A stretch of 64,000 bases of DNA from Tepidanaerobacter acetatoxydans Re1 (GCF_000328765.2 NC_019954.2:2409780-2473779); one strand, 5' to 3'; shown: positions 46,063 through 55,622, counted from the stretch's first letter. Program-made: numbers and translations. The notes: a model not told the origin generated them from the sequence alone.

Positions 46063-47427
46063 TTATACAATATCCTGATTTAAACCCATTTCCTCCATTT
46101 TTCTATACAATGTTGCCCTTGATATTCCTAATGCTTTTGCAGCCTTTGTCTTGTTAGGAAAGGCTGCCAGTGCTCTTTCTATTATTGCTCGCTCTATCTC
46201 CTTTAATGTGGGCCAATTCCCTTCAAAATCCCAATTAAAATCATCATTCTTGGGTATTAAGCTCAGAAACTCCGGCAGGTCATCTACATCAATAATCCCA
46301 TCCTCATCCATGACAAAGCTCTTTTCTAATATGTTTTCCAGCTCTCTTATATTGCCTGGAAAATGATAATTTATCAGGCAGCGTAAAGCCGCAGGCGATA
46401 TTTCGTGAATCTTTTTATCTAAGCGCTGTCCGATTTTCTCCATAAGAAATTTCACATATATAGGAATATCCTCACTTCGTTCTCTTAAAGGAGGGAGCTC
46501 AATGTGTATTACATTTAGCCTGTAGTATAAGTCCTCCCTAAAAGTACCTTTTTCTACCATGGCTTCCAAAGATTTATTTGTAGCAGATATAACTCTAATA
46601 TCCAGCTTTATTTTACGGCCGCCGCCCAATCGGCGGATTTCATTATCCTGCAAAACTCTCAGCAGTTTAACTTGAAGGGAAAAGGGCATATCGCCGATTT
46701 CATCTAAAAAAATAGTTCCGCCATTAGCTTTTTCCATAAGCCCCATCTTGCCTTTCGGGTCAGCTCCTGTAAAGGCTCCCGATTCATATCCAAAAAGTTC
46801 ACTTTCTAAAAGAGTTTCAGGAATCGCACCACAGTTGACCTCTACGAAGGGTTTGTCTTTTCGCGGACCAATTTTATGAATATATCGTGCCGCGACCTCT
46901 TTCCCTGTTCCGCTTTCACCGGTAATCAAAACATTGGAAATAACTCCGGCAGCTTTTTGGGATATATGTAAAACCTTTTGCATTTTAGGATTCCTACCTA
47001 CAATAAAATCTTTGTCACCGATAAAACCCGATAGCTGCTTTGAAAGAATATTGATTTGCTGCTGGGCTTCTTTTAATTTTTGATTTAAATCTTGTATTTC
47101 GGTTAAGTCTAAAAAAATGGAGATACTTCCGATTAATATTCCGTTTTCATATATGGGAACTATATTTGAATAAACATACTTGTTATTTACCTTTGTCTTG
47201 ACACCAAGCCTTTCCTTACCGTATTTGAGCACATCGATTAACGATGATGTGGGGACTACATCAATAACTTTCTTCCCTAATATCTTTTTATTATTAAGAC
47301 CTGTTATCCTTTCATTTGCCTCATTTACATAAATCACTTTACCGTTTCTATCGGCTATGACTATTCCCTCATGGACACGTTTTAAGATAAAGTCTATGGC
47401 CTGTATTATCTTTTCAAGCCTATCCAT
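46063..47427 (-). CDS. Sigma-54-dependent transcriptional activator with PAS domain
   Basis: 454 residues. A PAS domain (residues 10-110, GIVIADRNGKVIYVNEANER) is followed by a short coiled coil. The AAA+ core has Walker A GESGTGKE, the sigma-54-binding GAFTGA loop, Walker B GGTIFLDEIGDMP and a sensor. A Fis-type helix-turn-helix (NKTKAAKALGISRATLYRKM) ends the protein. It hydrolyses ATP to open sigma-54 promoters. The PAS domain probably senses a small ligand, perhaps tryptophan or an aromatic. It lies beside tnaA, whose -24/-12 promoter is the obvious target. Confidence 0.93.
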   Translation of the reverse strand: MDRLEKIIQAIDFILKRVHEGIVIADRNGKVIYVNEANERITGLNNKKILGKKVIDVVPTSSLIDVLKYGKERLGVKTKVNNKYVYSNIVPIYENGILIGSISIFLDLTEIQDLNQKLKEAQQQINILSKQLSGFIGDKDFIVGRNPKMQKVLHISQKAAGVISNVLITGESGTGKEVAARYIHKIGPRKDKPFVEVNCGAIPETLLESELFGYESGAFTGADPKGKMGLMEKANGGTIFLDEIGDMPFSLQVKLLRVLQDNEIRRLGGGRKIKLDIRVISATNKSLEAMVEKGTFREDLYYRLNVIHIELPPLRERSEDIPIYVKFLMEKIGQRLDKKIHEISPAALRCLINYHFPGNIRELENILEKSFVMDEDGIIDVDDLPEFLSLIPKNDDFNWDFEGNWPTLKEIERAIIERALAAFPNKTKAAKALGISRATLYRKMEEMGLNQDIV

Positions 47428-47535
47428 AAAACAAATCCCTCCGTCTGAGTGTATATGTAATTAATTAAGAGTTCTACAAACCAGTAATAAAATCCTTTAC
47501 TCGGGAACAATGAAGCTTAAGTCTTGCTGCTAAAA

Positions 47536-47575
47536 TAAAAAAACAGCTGATTCTAAAAGAATTAGCTGTTTTTTT
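47536..47575. terminator. Strong bidirectional terminator
   Basis: AAAAAAACAGCTgATTCT pairs with AGAATtAGCTGTTTTTTT; A- and T-tracts lie on both sides. It closes the stalk-domain gene on the minus strand. Confidence 0.85.
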
Positions 47576-47581
47576 ATGCTA

Positions 47582-48664
47582 TTATTTCCAATTTATCTTC
47601 ATACGGCCGGAGGAACTGCATTCAAATGTGGCTTGGGTTTTACCGCTGCTGTTTTCTACATGCCCTGTTATGAGATAATCTTCATACTCGTCATAAGCAT
47701 ATTCCATTATATCATAGAGCCAGTCGTCAGCTGCTGCCGTATCTTTAACAGCGTCCCATTCATCGGGATACCTTGAGGTGTTTACAATAACAGTAATGTA
47801 AAGCTCATCATCGTCATAATCTTCCACTTCAATAGTAGCTTTTAAGCTTCCGAAGTTTTTATGGTATGAAGTTAAGCCTGAACCATATAAATCGTTTAAG
47901 TCCTCTTCCAAATCATCATAAGAAACATCATCATAAAACTTTACTTTCAATTTGCTGCCAGATTTTTCAAACGACACTAGTGTTTCCTTTTTATCTGTGT
48001 CTCTGATTGTACCTTCAAAATCAGCTTTTGGAAACTCATCGGTAACATAATCAAAAATGTCATTTAACCAGTTTTCAATTTTTCTCTCGGTTAGTTTGTT
48101 CCATTCTGACTTGTAGTCGCTTCGGTCAAACTCTATGGTCAGAGTCAAATCACCTTTGGATTCCTTTACTTTATATTTAAACTTTATACCATTCCATTTG
48201 GAATACTCATCATAAAGATAATCCTCTAAATAATCATCAGGATTTTCATCTTTATCTTCTTCTGCTGTTTTCAGTTCATCGATTGTCTTATTTAACTCAA
48301 TAATCTTGCTTTGCAGCAGCGAATTCTGATATGTTAAACTTTGAATCTCTGCATTCTTGGCAGCAAGTTCCTGCGATGTTTGTGATGTGGATTTGTCGTT
48401 TATTATCACTATACTTTGATTATTATCCCACTCCACTACCTTATCAAGAGCTTCACTTATAAGCCTTATGGGCACATATGTAGAATCATTGTAAATAAAG
48501 GGCTCTGTCTGGCCTGCATCGATTATTTTGCCATTTACCTTAATTTTAATATCTCTGTAATATGCTTTAATATCTTTGGCTCCTGTGGCACCTAACGCAA
48601 TAGTTGAGATTAACATTACAGCCGCAACTGAAACAGCCGTTAATATTACAAATTTTTTACGCAT
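47582..48664 (-). CDS. Secreted stalk-domain (copper amine oxidase N-like) protein
   Basis: Signal peptide at residues 1-26 (KKFVILTAVSVAAVMLISTI, cleavage after ALGA). The next 60 residues are the copper-amine-oxidase-N-like stalk domain (IKVNGKIIDAGQ, PFIYNDSTYVPIRLISEAL), common in surface proteins of Clostridia. A coiled coil (ELAAKNAEIQSLTYQNSLLQ) links it to a repeated alpha/beta region (two similar modules beginning KFKYKVKESKGDLTLTIEFD and LKATIEVEDYDDDELYITVI). It is probably an extracellular adhesin-like or wall-associated protein; no enzyme motif is seen. Confidence 0.8.
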   Translation of the reverse strand: MRKKFVILTAVSVAAVMLISTIALGATGAKDIKAYYRDIKIKVNGKIIDAGQTEPFIYNDSTYVPIRLISEALDKVVEWDNNQSIVIINDKSTSQTSQELAAKNAEIQSLTYQNSLLQSKIIELNKTIDELKTAEEDKDENPDDYLEDYLYDEYSKWNGIKFKYKVKESKGDLTLTIEFDRSDYKSEWNKLTERKIENWLNDIFDYVTDEFPKADFEGTIRDTDKKETLVSFEKSGSKLKVKFYDDVSYDDLEEDLNDLYGSGLTSYHKNFGSLKATIEVEDYDDDELYITVIVNTSRYPDEWDAVKDTAAADDWLYDIMEYAYDEYEDYLITGHVENSSGKTQATFECSSSGRMKINWK

Positions 48665-49313
48665 GAGAAGACCTCCAAAATATTAAATTATTTTACTGCT
48701 TCTTTTACTATCATACCCGTTTATACCAATGAATGTCAATGTTTTGGAAAATTTTGATTGATATTCTCAGTTATTAATATGCAGCGATTTTTCTTGAAAT
48801 GATTACATCGAACTGTAAAAAAATATGCCAATTCTAATGCGCATCTTGGTATTAACCCAAATCTTTCATTTTTTTACTACATATTGGGCTAAGTCACCCT
48901 CCTGGGTTAACTGAGAATTGATTTGAATCATCTCATAAGCAGTTTTAATAATTTCTCTTTATATTGCTCCGTAAGTGACACAAACTTTTCCTTCATATAT
49001 GCCCCGCTCCTTTACATGGATATTTAGTATTATGAGTATATCATATCTTTTGGCTATGAAACCTCTATTTCATATTTTTTGATTCTATTGATAAGCATAG
49101 TGTGAGTATCCCTACGGCTTCTTAAATACTTCTACTGTGTTTTAATGTGCTTAAAATAATACTTCTTTCTGTGTTATTTTCGATAAAATATCCCTCTTCA
49201 GATGGGTCATGGCAATTTCCTTAACTTAAAGGCTCGGTTCACTCTTAATACCTTATCAATTCGAATATTTATTTACCCCATCTACTTCAGCAGTCATAGC
49301 AAGGCCCTCATAT
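48665..49313. other. 649-bp gap with one decayed small gene
   Basis: Apart from the frameshifted small frame at 48866-48996, I see no gene, tRNA or clear terminator. The stretch is AT-rich and may hold the promoter of the stalk-domain gene near 48670-48760. Confidence 0.4.
48866..48996 (-). pseudogene. Decayed small gene (about 43 codons)
   Basis: An ATG at 48996 with AAAGGAGCGGGG upstream reads MKEKFVSLTEQYKEKLL. A shift of one base then continues as KTAYEMIQINSQLTQEGDLA, ending QYVVKK at a stop. The joined peptide is helical and protein-like, so this looks like a small gene with an indel. No family is recognised. Confidence 0.35.
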
Positions 49314-49907
49314 TTATACAACATCTTTTTTAATAATTTCTTCAATATATGCTTTGATGCTTTTACCTTCCTTTTTTGCATTATTTTTAAGCAAAATATA
49401 CAGCTGATGTGAATCAATTTCATCCGATGTTGCACATTCGCCTTGTGAAATTAAATCATTAATTTTTTGTATTAACTTATACTTTTCCTTATGATTTAAA
49501 ACTTCTGCATTTTTATATAAAAGCAATTTCATGTTCCGAGGCTCTTTTAAAAGCATTATCATATTACTTAAAGACTTTTCAGGTAAAGCCCCTGTCTCAT
49601 ATCTGGCTATAGAAGCTTCACCTATATTTAATAATTTTGCAAACAAACGCTGGCTAAGCCCATATTGCTCTCTTACTTCTTTAATTTCATCCGGGGAGAG
49701 TATTCCATATTTTTTTCTATATATATCATAAGTTCGCTGAATATTTTCCTCGTCTAATTCCTCATCAAATAATTCTTCTTTACAAAAAGAGCATATCCGT
49801 ATATGAGATTCCGATTTTATTTCTTCACCCCGAATAATAGAAACTTCCTCTTTAGTTATGATCTTTGTATCTTGTTCCTTGCCACACACATAGCAAAACT
49901 TTTTCAC
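49314..49907 (-). CDS. MqsA-like zinc-finger/HTH antitoxin
   Basis: The N-terminal 45 residues hold a four-cysteine zinc module (CYVCGKEQ and CSFCKEE). An XRE helix-turn-helix follows (REQYGLSQRLFAKLLNIGEA, then SIARYETGALP), the MqsA/HigA-2 layout. The last 60 residues are an additional helical tail. It follows the toxin-like gene by 12 bp and most likely represses the pair's promoter and neutralises the toxin, as MqsA does. The family call is moderate to good. Confidence 0.75.
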   Translation of the reverse strand: MKKFCYVCGKEQDTKIITKEEVSIIRGEEIKSESHIRICSFCKEELFDEELDEENIQRTYDIYRKKYGILSPDEIKEVREQYGLSQRLFAKLLNIGEASIARYETGALPEKSLSNMIMLLKEPRNMKLLLYKNAEVLNHKEKYKLIQKINDLISQGECATSDEIDSHQLYILLKNNAKKEGKSIKAYIEEIIKKDVV

Positions 49908-49919
49908 GCTGCCCGCCTC

Positions 49920-50282
49920 CTATTTATTTTCTCTCAAAGGATATTTTAATATGAATTCTGCTTCATGAAACGATAAACAAATAATATACTGCTGCCTATT
50001 TCTTTCTTCAATCTTTAGTTTTATGTAGAATTCTGTTCCTTCTATATCATATCCAAATTCCCAAACATATCCTTGCCTTTTATATCCTATATCAGCTAAA
50101 GGACCTTTGCTATAATTTTCGTAACTTAGATTGCTTAAAATTTCCTTAACATGCTTAATCATTAAGCCTGCCTTTTTAATTGAATCTAAATTTTTTCCTC
50201 TAGGAACTAAATCAAATAATCCTTGATTTAAAAGTTCTCGCATTTTGTTAATAAAAGCTTTCACTTCACAAATATCTGCCAT
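49920..50282 (-). CDS. MqsR-like toxin of a type II toxin-antitoxin pair
   Basis: 120 residues. The strands GYVWEFGYDIEGTEFYIKLK and QQYIICLSFHEAEFILKYPL, after KHVKEILSNLSYENYSKGPL, resemble MqsR and RelE-fold ribonucleases that cut mRNA. The order, toxin gene first and antitoxin second, is the MqsRA order. No catalytic residue can be confirmed from sequence. It has its own promoter at 50305-50333. Confidence 0.65.
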   Translation of the reverse strand: MADICEVKAFINKMRELLNQGLFDLVPRGKNLDSIKKAGLMIKHVKEILSNLSYENYSKGPLADIGYKRQGYVWEFGYDIEGTEFYIKLKIEERNRQQYIICLSFHEAEFILKYPLRENK

Positions 50283-50304
50283 CTTGCTTTACTCCTCTTA
50301 GAAA

Positions 50305-50333
50305 ATTCTATCATAATAATATACATTAATCAA
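50305..50333 (-). promoter_or_regulatory. Sigma-A promoter of the toxin-antitoxin pair
   Basis: On the minus strand TTGATT (50328-50333), 17 bp, TAGAAT (50305-50310), about 20 bp before the toxin start, which has GAGGAG upstream. Confidence 0.65.
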
Positions 50334-50576
50334 TATTTTCAATATCATATGATAGTATATTTCATAATATTTTTAATCAACTATTTAAGTTTTCAGTGTT
50401 CTTCTCGACTCATCATGCCTCCAAAAAGCTAAACATAAAATATTTGCCCAGCCATCCTTTTATAAAGTAACAAGGTTGATTTAGAATAATAGGTCAGATA
50501 CTAATTTTCAATGACTTTACCTCAATCTTATGATAATATTGTATTGATTACAATGCTGAATTTCCTCGGAGGTGTC

Positions 50577-51332
50577 GTGGTTTTGAGTGGTAGTAATATA
50601 CTTGAAAAGGAATACCGGATTCATTATTATGAGGTAAATGCTAAGGGAAGGGTTTTAATCGCTAGTTTGATGAGGTACTTTGATGATATTGCCACACAGC
50701 AAAGTCGGGAGCTGGGAGTCGGCATAAACTATCTTAAGGAGCATAATGTAGCCTGGATGTTATATCAATGGGATATTAAAATAAACAAATACCCAAGATA
50801 TGGTGAAACTATTAAGGTTAGAACCGCCCCCTATTCTTTTAGAAAATTTTATGCCTATCGCTGGTTTGATGTTTTAAATAAGGACGGGGAAACGCTGGTA
50901 AATGCTAATTCTGTTTGGCTTTTTGTGGATACAGACAAAAGGCGTCCGCTTAAAATTCCTGATGTGATGTATGAAGCCTATCAGGTAACTTCTGATGAGC
51001 CTCTTGAAATCGGAGAAATAACAGAGCTTTCCTCCTGTGATATAGAAAAAAAATTTCAAGTAAGATACAGCGACATAGACACCAACAGCCATGTAAATAA
51101 TGTGGTATATGTCACATGGGCCTTAGAGGCTTTGCCTTATGATATCATTTCAAATTATGAACTTAGAAATTTAAAGGTTACATATAAGCAGGAAACAACT
51201 TATGGCATGATTATAAGGTCTCAGGCGCAGGTTATAAAAAGTGATGATGAAGTTATAACAAGACACAGCATATTAAGCGAGGAAGGCAAAAAGCTTTGCC
51301 TTTTAGAGGGCAGATGGATTAAAAATAGTTAA
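50577..51332 (+). CDS. Acyl-ACP thioesterase (FatA-like double hotdog)
   Basis: Two hotdog halves: residues 1-130 begin with ILEKEYRIHYYEVNAKGRVL, then RYFDDIATQQSRELGVG and WMLYQWDIKINKYPRYGETI. The second half has FQVRYSDIDTNSHVNNVVYV with the catalytic-type D, N and H. Such thioesterases release fatty acids from acyl carrier protein. GTG 50577 behind GGAGG is chosen, with TTG 50583 possible; the longer upstream frame lacks similarity. It stands alone, upstream of the lactate regulator. Confidence 0.88.
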   Translation: MVLSGSNILEKEYRIHYYEVNAKGRVLIASLMRYFDDIATQQSRELGVGINYLKEHNVAWMLYQWDIKINKYPRYGETIKVRTAPYSFRKFYAYRWFDVLNKDGETLVNANSVWLFVDTDKRRPLKIPDVMYEAYQVTSDEPLEIGEITELSSCDIEKKFQVRYSDIDTNSHVNNVVYVTWALEALPYDIISNYELRNLKVTYKQETTYGMIIRSQAQVIKSDDEVITRHSILSEEGKKLCLLEGRWIKNS

Positions 51333-51377
51333 AGGTTTGTAATTTACAGCAATACAAATATGAAAGGAATATGAAAG

Positions 51378-52073
51378 ATGGACTTTACACCAATTAGAGT
51401 GCAAAAAGTATATGAAGATATAATAGAGCAATTTAAAAATATGATATACAGCGGACAGCTACAAAAAGGAGACAAGCTCCCGCCGGAAAGGGAGCTTTGT
51501 CAGATGCTGGGCGTCAGCAGGGCATCCATGCGCGAGGCTTTAAGGGCAATGGAGGTAATGGGCATAGTTGACAGTAGGCCCGGTGAAGGTACGTATATTG
51601 TAGATGAGATTACTTCCTCCATGTTCAAGCCGCTCTCACTTATTATAGCCTTGGAAAAAAACCAGGCCGACTTTATTGAGTTAAGAAAGATATTGGAAAG
51701 TGCCTGTGCAAAAAGGGCAGCCGAAATGCGGTCAGATGAAGACCTGGAAAAAATGCAGTCACAAATAAAGATTATGATGGAAAGCGATGACGAGGGAAGG
51801 CGGGCCGAAGCAGATAAAAAGCTGCACCGGATTATAAGCGAAGCCACCGGCAACAAACTGCTTATAGATATGGTTGAAGTAATAGCCGACGGCATAGATG
51901 CATATATAAAGGATGCACGAAAAAGGCTTATGCAGGATCCCCGCAATGTGGATGCACTGCTTCAGCAACACATCGCCATATGTAACCATATAAAAAACAA
52001 GGATGGCCAAGCTGCCGCCCGAGAAATGGAAATGCATATAGATTTTGTCGAAGAAAAGCTTAAAAGATTGTGA
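51378..52073 (+). CDS. FadR-subfamily GntR regulator of lactate genes (LldR/LctA-type)
   Basis: 231 residues: an N-terminal winged helix (GDKLPPERELCQMLGVSRAS) and the helical FCD ligand-binding domain (residues 85-225) with acidic and histidine metal ligands (D and H in KKLHRIISEATGNK). This is the LldR class, which releases DNA when lactate binds. The operator-like GGTCTGACC sits in the promoter just downstream, in front of the lactate permease, so it most likely represses the operon in the absence of lactate. Confidence 0.88.
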   Translation: MDFTPIRVQKVYEDIIEQFKNMIYSGQLQKGDKLPPERELCQMLGVSRASMREALRAMEVMGIVDSRPGEGTYIVDEITSSMFKPLSLIIALEKNQADFIELRKILESACAKRAAEMRSDEDLEKMQSQIKIMMESDDEGRRAEADKKLHRIISEATGNKLLIDMVEVIADGIDAYIKDARKRLMQDPRNVDALLQQHIAICNHIKNKDGQAAAREMEMHIDFVEEKLKRL

Positions 52074-52104
52074 AAGATTTGTCAAAATATTTTTTATTTT
52101 CCTC

Positions 52105-52133
52105 TTGCGGTCTGACCAGTATAATAGTATAAT
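52105..52133 (+). promoter_or_regulatory. Lactate-operon promoter with FadR-type operator
   Basis: TTGCGG (52105-52110), 17 bp, TATAAT (52128-52133). The perfect palindrome GGTCTGACC (52109-52117) overlaps the -35; with flanking bases it fits 10 of 11 positions of the LldR consensus TNGTNNNACNA. Binding there would block the promoter. Confidence 0.75.
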
Positions 52134-52193
52134 ATAATTAAATAGTAAGAAATGTTTATATAGGCTAAAATATTTTGACAGGAGGTTTTAAAA

Positions 52194-53774
52194 ATGTGGG
52201 AGCCCTTGACATCTCCTTTTGCAAGCCTTTTTCTTTCCAGCCTTATAGCTTTTCTTCCACTTTTATTTTTACTGTTAGGTCTTGGTTGGTTAAAACTCCC
52301 TTCTTATAAGGTGTGTTTTACTTCACTTGTCCTAACTGCAGTCATCGCACTTACCGCATGGCAAATGCCGGGTGTTTTTGTGCTGCAGTCTGTAGTTGAA
52401 GGAGTTCTTACCGGCTTTTGGCCAATACTATGGGTTATCATCGCAGCTATGTATACATACAATGTCACCGTAGAAACCGGCGGTATGGACACTATTAAAG
52501 CAACCCTTGCTAAAATATCCCCCGACAGAAGAATCCAAGCCCTGATACTCGCTTTCTCGTTTGGAGGTTTTCTTGAAGCTGCCGCAGGTTTTGGCACGGC
52601 AGTTGCAATACCTGCGAGTCTTTTGGCAGGTATAGGATTTGACCCGATTTTTGCAGCAATAATTTGCCTTGTCGCAAATACGGTGCCGGTAGCCTTTGGC
52701 GGTGTAGGCATACCGGTTATAACTCTTGCTCAGGTGGCAGAACTGAACCTGGCAGCTGTTACAGCAAGCATTGCATACCAACTTATTATTTTCATTATCA
52801 TACTTCCATTCGCACTTGTCCTCTTACTTACAAAATCTTTTAAAAGTTTAAAAGACGTATTAGGTGCATGCTTAGTAAGCGGTGTACTCTTTGCCCTGTT
52901 TCAAACCATTACTGCCGTATATATCGGCCCTGAAGTAGCAGCCATCATAGGCTCACTTGCATCCTTGGTGGGTACAATAATATGTGTCAGAATATTCCCA
53001 CTTGATAATATATGGCTTTTCCCAGGTGAAAGCCAGGCAACAAATAAAGTAAATATTTCGATTGATGCAGATAAAAGTGTAGGCCTTGCCGCTGCATGGA
53101 TGCCTTACATCGTCCTTTTTATACTGATTATGAGCATAAACCTTATACCATCACTGAAATTTCTGGGAAAGGCACCCTTTGCATCCAGCATGCAGCTTTA
53201 CTTTGGGCCAGGCGGCAAGCCTGCTACCTTCCAGTGGCTTACAACACCGGGTACTCTAATGTTAATATCTGCCGTTATAGGGGGCCTGGCGCAAAAAGCA
53301 AGCCTTGAGCAGTTATTTTCCATATTTTTGCGCACGATTAAACAGCTTTTACCCACTATCGGCACCGTGCTTTCTATAGTATCCATGGCTAAGATAATGG
53401 GATACAGCGGCATGATTTCAAGTATTGCAATAGCACTAGCAAGCGCCGCAGGACCCATATACCCCTTTGTTGCACCACTGATAGGGGCACTTGGCACATT
53501 CGTAACAGGCAGTGACACCTCATCTAATATACTCTTTGGAGCGCTGCAAAAGCAGGTTGCGCTCCAGATAGGCAAAGACCCTGTTTGGATTGCGGCAGCC
53601 AATGCCACAGGAGCCTCTGCCGGTAAGATGATATCCCCTCAGAGCATAGCCATAGCAGCTTCAGCTACAGGTCTTGAACAGCACGAGGGGCAGATACTAA
53701 ATTCTACTCTTTTGTATTGCCTGATATATGCACTTTTACTAGGTGCAGAAGTTTTAATAGTCAGCTTATTATAG
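52194..53774 (+). CDS. lctP: L-lactate permease
   Basis: 526 residues with about 12 to 14 membrane helices and LctP motifs: LVLTAVIALTAWQMPGVFVL, GFLEAAAGFGTAVAIPASLL, and GTFVTGSDTSSNILFGALQK followed by ANATGASAGKMISPQSIAIA. It imports lactate (and possibly glycolate) with protons or sodium. It is the first gene of the operon after the regulator, 43 bp before etfB. Confidence 0.95.
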   Translation: MWEPLTSPFASLFLSSLIAFLPLLFLLLGLGWLKLPSYKVCFTSLVLTAVIALTAWQMPGVFVLQSVVEGVLTGFWPILWVIIAAMYTYNVTVETGGMDTIKATLAKISPDRRIQALILAFSFGGFLEAAAGFGTAVAIPASLLAGIGFDPIFAAIICLVANTVPVAFGGVGIPVITLAQVAELNLAAVTASIAYQLIIFIIILPFALVLLLTKSFKSLKDVLGACLVSGVLFALFQTITAVYIGPEVAAIIGSLASLVGTIICVRIFPLDNIWLFPGESQATNKVNISIDADKSVGLAAAWMPYIVLFILIMSINLIPSLKFLGKAPFASSMQLYFGPGGKPATFQWLTTPGTLMLISAVIGGLAQKASLEQLFSIFLRTIKQLLPTIGTVLSIVSMAKIMGYSGMISSIAIALASAAGPIYPFVAPLIGALGTFVTGSDTSSNILFGALQKQVALQIGKDPVWIAAANATGASAGKMISPQSIAIAASATGLEQHEGQILNSTLLYCLIYALLLGAEVLIVSLL

Positions 53775-53817
53775 GAAGTTTATGTGTCAAAAAAATAAAA
53801 TTGGGAGGAGAAACCCT

Positions 53818-54612
53818 ATGAGAATAATCATACCAATCAAACAGGTTCCTGAAACCAGCAATGTTAAAATGGATCCCGAAACCGGCACAATGGTTAGGGA
53901 GGGTGTGGAAAGCATAATAAATCCTTTAGACCTTTATTCTATTGAAACAGGTATAAGGCTAAAGGAAAAATACGGCGGTGAGATTATTGTAGTTTCCATG
54001 GGACCTCAGAAAGCCGAGGAAGCTTTAAAAGAGGCTATCGCCATGGGCTGTGATGATGCTGTACTGCTAACGGATAAGTTCTTTGCAGGATCAGATACAT
54101 TTGCAACCTCTTACACAATTTCTAAGGCAATAGAAAAATTAAAACCCTTCGATTTGATTTTATGCGGCGAAAGGGCAACAGACGGCGACACTGCTCAAGT
54201 AGGACCCGGTATTGCTTCTCTTTTAGGTTTGCCTCTTGCAACATTTACCAGCAAAGTAGAGATAGAAGATGGCCATATAAAAGCCACCAGGCTTATAGAA
54301 GGCGGCTATGAAGTGCTAAATCTGCCGATGCCCGCTTTGGTAACCGTAGTCAAAGAAATCGCAGACCCAAGGCTTCCTACGCTTACAGGGAAACTTAAAG
54401 CCAAAAAGCTGGAAATAAAGCAGTGGACAGCCAAGGAAATTGAAGCAGACCCTGAAAATTTAGGCCTTAAAGGTTCACCTACAAGGGTAGTCAAAACATT
54501 TAGCCCGAAGGTAGCACGTGAAGGTAAAGTTATAGAAGTAAAAGATGAAAAGAGCCTCAATCAGGCTGTAGATGAAATAATAGAACTTCTCAAAGAGAAG
54601 GCAATAATATAA
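53818..54612 (+). CDS. lctB: Electron transfer flavoprotein beta subunit (lactate dehydrogenase-linked)
   Basis: ATG 53818 behind GGGAGGAG gives a 264-residue EtfB: MRIIIPIKQVPETSNVKMDP, NPLDLYSIETGIRLKEKYGG and GCDDAVLLTDKFFAGSDTFA, then LILCGERATDGDTAQVGPGI. In Acetobacterium-type lactate oxidation the EtfBA pair binds FAD and couples lactate and reduced ferredoxin to NAD reduction. Position between the permease and etfA and the FAD-linked dehydrogenase supports that assignment. The beta subunit carries the bifurcating flavin in such complexes. Confidence 0.93.
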   Translation: MRIIIPIKQVPETSNVKMDPETGTMVREGVESIINPLDLYSIETGIRLKEKYGGEIIVVSMGPQKAEEALKEAIAMGCDDAVLLTDKFFAGSDTFATSYTISKAIEKLKPFDLILCGERATDGDTAQVGPGIASLLGLPLATFTSKVEIEDGHIKATRLIEGGYEVLNLPMPALVTVVKEIADPRLPTLTGKLKAKKLEIKQWTAKEIEADPENLGLKGSPTRVVKTFSPKVAREGKVIEVKDEKSLNQAVDEIIELLKEKAII

Positions 54613-54620
54613 GGGAGGGA

Positions 54621-55622
54621 ATGGACTTGAAGGAAATATGGATATATGCCGAGGCAAGAGGCGGGCGGGTAAATGAAGTTGCCCACGAGCTTCTTACAAG
54701 AGCTCTGGACTTAAAGGAAAAGCTGGATAACTCAATAGTATCAGCTGTCTTAATCGGGCACAAGATACCAGATGAGGATAAACATGAGCTAATCCAAAGA
54801 GGGGCAGATAAGGTATACTATGTAGATAGTCCCAAGCTTAAAGATTTTTTAGTGGAACCTTATTCGAAAGTGCTCACCCAACTTGTAAAAAAATATACCC
54901 CTGAAATCATCATCGCGCCTGCTACAACTCAAGGACGTACACTCATGCCCTATACCGCTGTAAGGTTAAGGACAGGACTTACTGCTGATTGCACCGGCCT
55001 CGATATCGATGAAGAAGGCAATTTACTACAGACAAGGCCTGCCATAGGAGGCAATATTATGGCAACTATAAAGACGGCTACGCGGCCTCAGATGGCGACA
55101 GTAAGACCTCACTCTACCAGGCCTGCACCTATAGATGAGCACAGACAGGGCGAAATAGTAAATGTAGATATACAGCTTACACAAGAGGACCTTCCAACCG
55201 CAAGACTAGACTTTATAAAAGATGAGACACAAGGCGGCACTATACAAGACGCTGATGTTGTCGTATCCGGAGGCAGGGGCATAGGCAAGGCAGAAAACTT
55301 TAAGATAGTCTACAAGCTGGCAAAACTTTTAGGTGGAGCGGTAGGAGGCTCTAGGGATGTTGTAGACAGAGGATGGATAGGGTATCCTCACCAAGTAGGT
55401 TTAAGCGGTAAGACAGTAAACCCAAAACTTTATATAGCTCTTGGCATATCCGGAGCAATACAGCATTTGGCAGGCATGCAGACATCTGACACAATAATAG
55501 CTGTCAACAAAGACCCGGATGCCCAGATATTCAGAGTGTCTGATTTAGGTATTGTAGCAGATGTAACCGAATTAGTGCCCGCACTTATAGAAAGGCTGGA
55601 GGTGGCGAAGAATGAAATATAA
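54621..55622 (+). CDS. lctC: Electron transfer flavoprotein alpha subunit (lactate dehydrogenase-linked)
   Basis: 333 residues. The N-terminal nucleotide-binding half is followed by the conserved FAD site of EtfA: VSGGRGIGKAENFKIVYKLA, VGGSRDVVDRGWIGYPHQVG and SGAIQHLAGMQTSDTIIAVN. No ferredoxin domain is fused, unlike some clostridial EtfA. ATG 54621 is used, although TTG 54627 has better spacing to GGGAGG. The gene overlaps lctD by 11 nt. Confidence 0.93.
   Translation: MDLKEIWIYAEARGGRVNEVAHELLTRALDLKEKLDNSIVSAVLIGHKIPDEDKHELIQRGADKVYYVDSPKLKDFLVEPYSKVLTQLVKKYTPEIIIAPATTQGRTLMPYTAVRLRTGLTADCTGLDIDEEGNLLQTRPAIGGNIMATIKTATRPQMATVRPHSTRPAPIDEHRQGEIVNVDIQLTQEDLPTARLDFIKDETQGGTIQDADVVVSGGRGIGKAENFKIVYKLAKLLGGAVGGSRDVVDRGWIGYPHQVGLSGKTVNPKLYIALGISGAIQHLAGMQTSDTIIAVNKDPDAQIFRVSDLGIVADVTELVPALIERLEVAKNEI

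Noticed and set aside
53782..53817. Upstream 12-codon extension of etfB
   Set aside because: ATG 53818 has GGGAGGAG and begins the conserved EtfB N-terminus.
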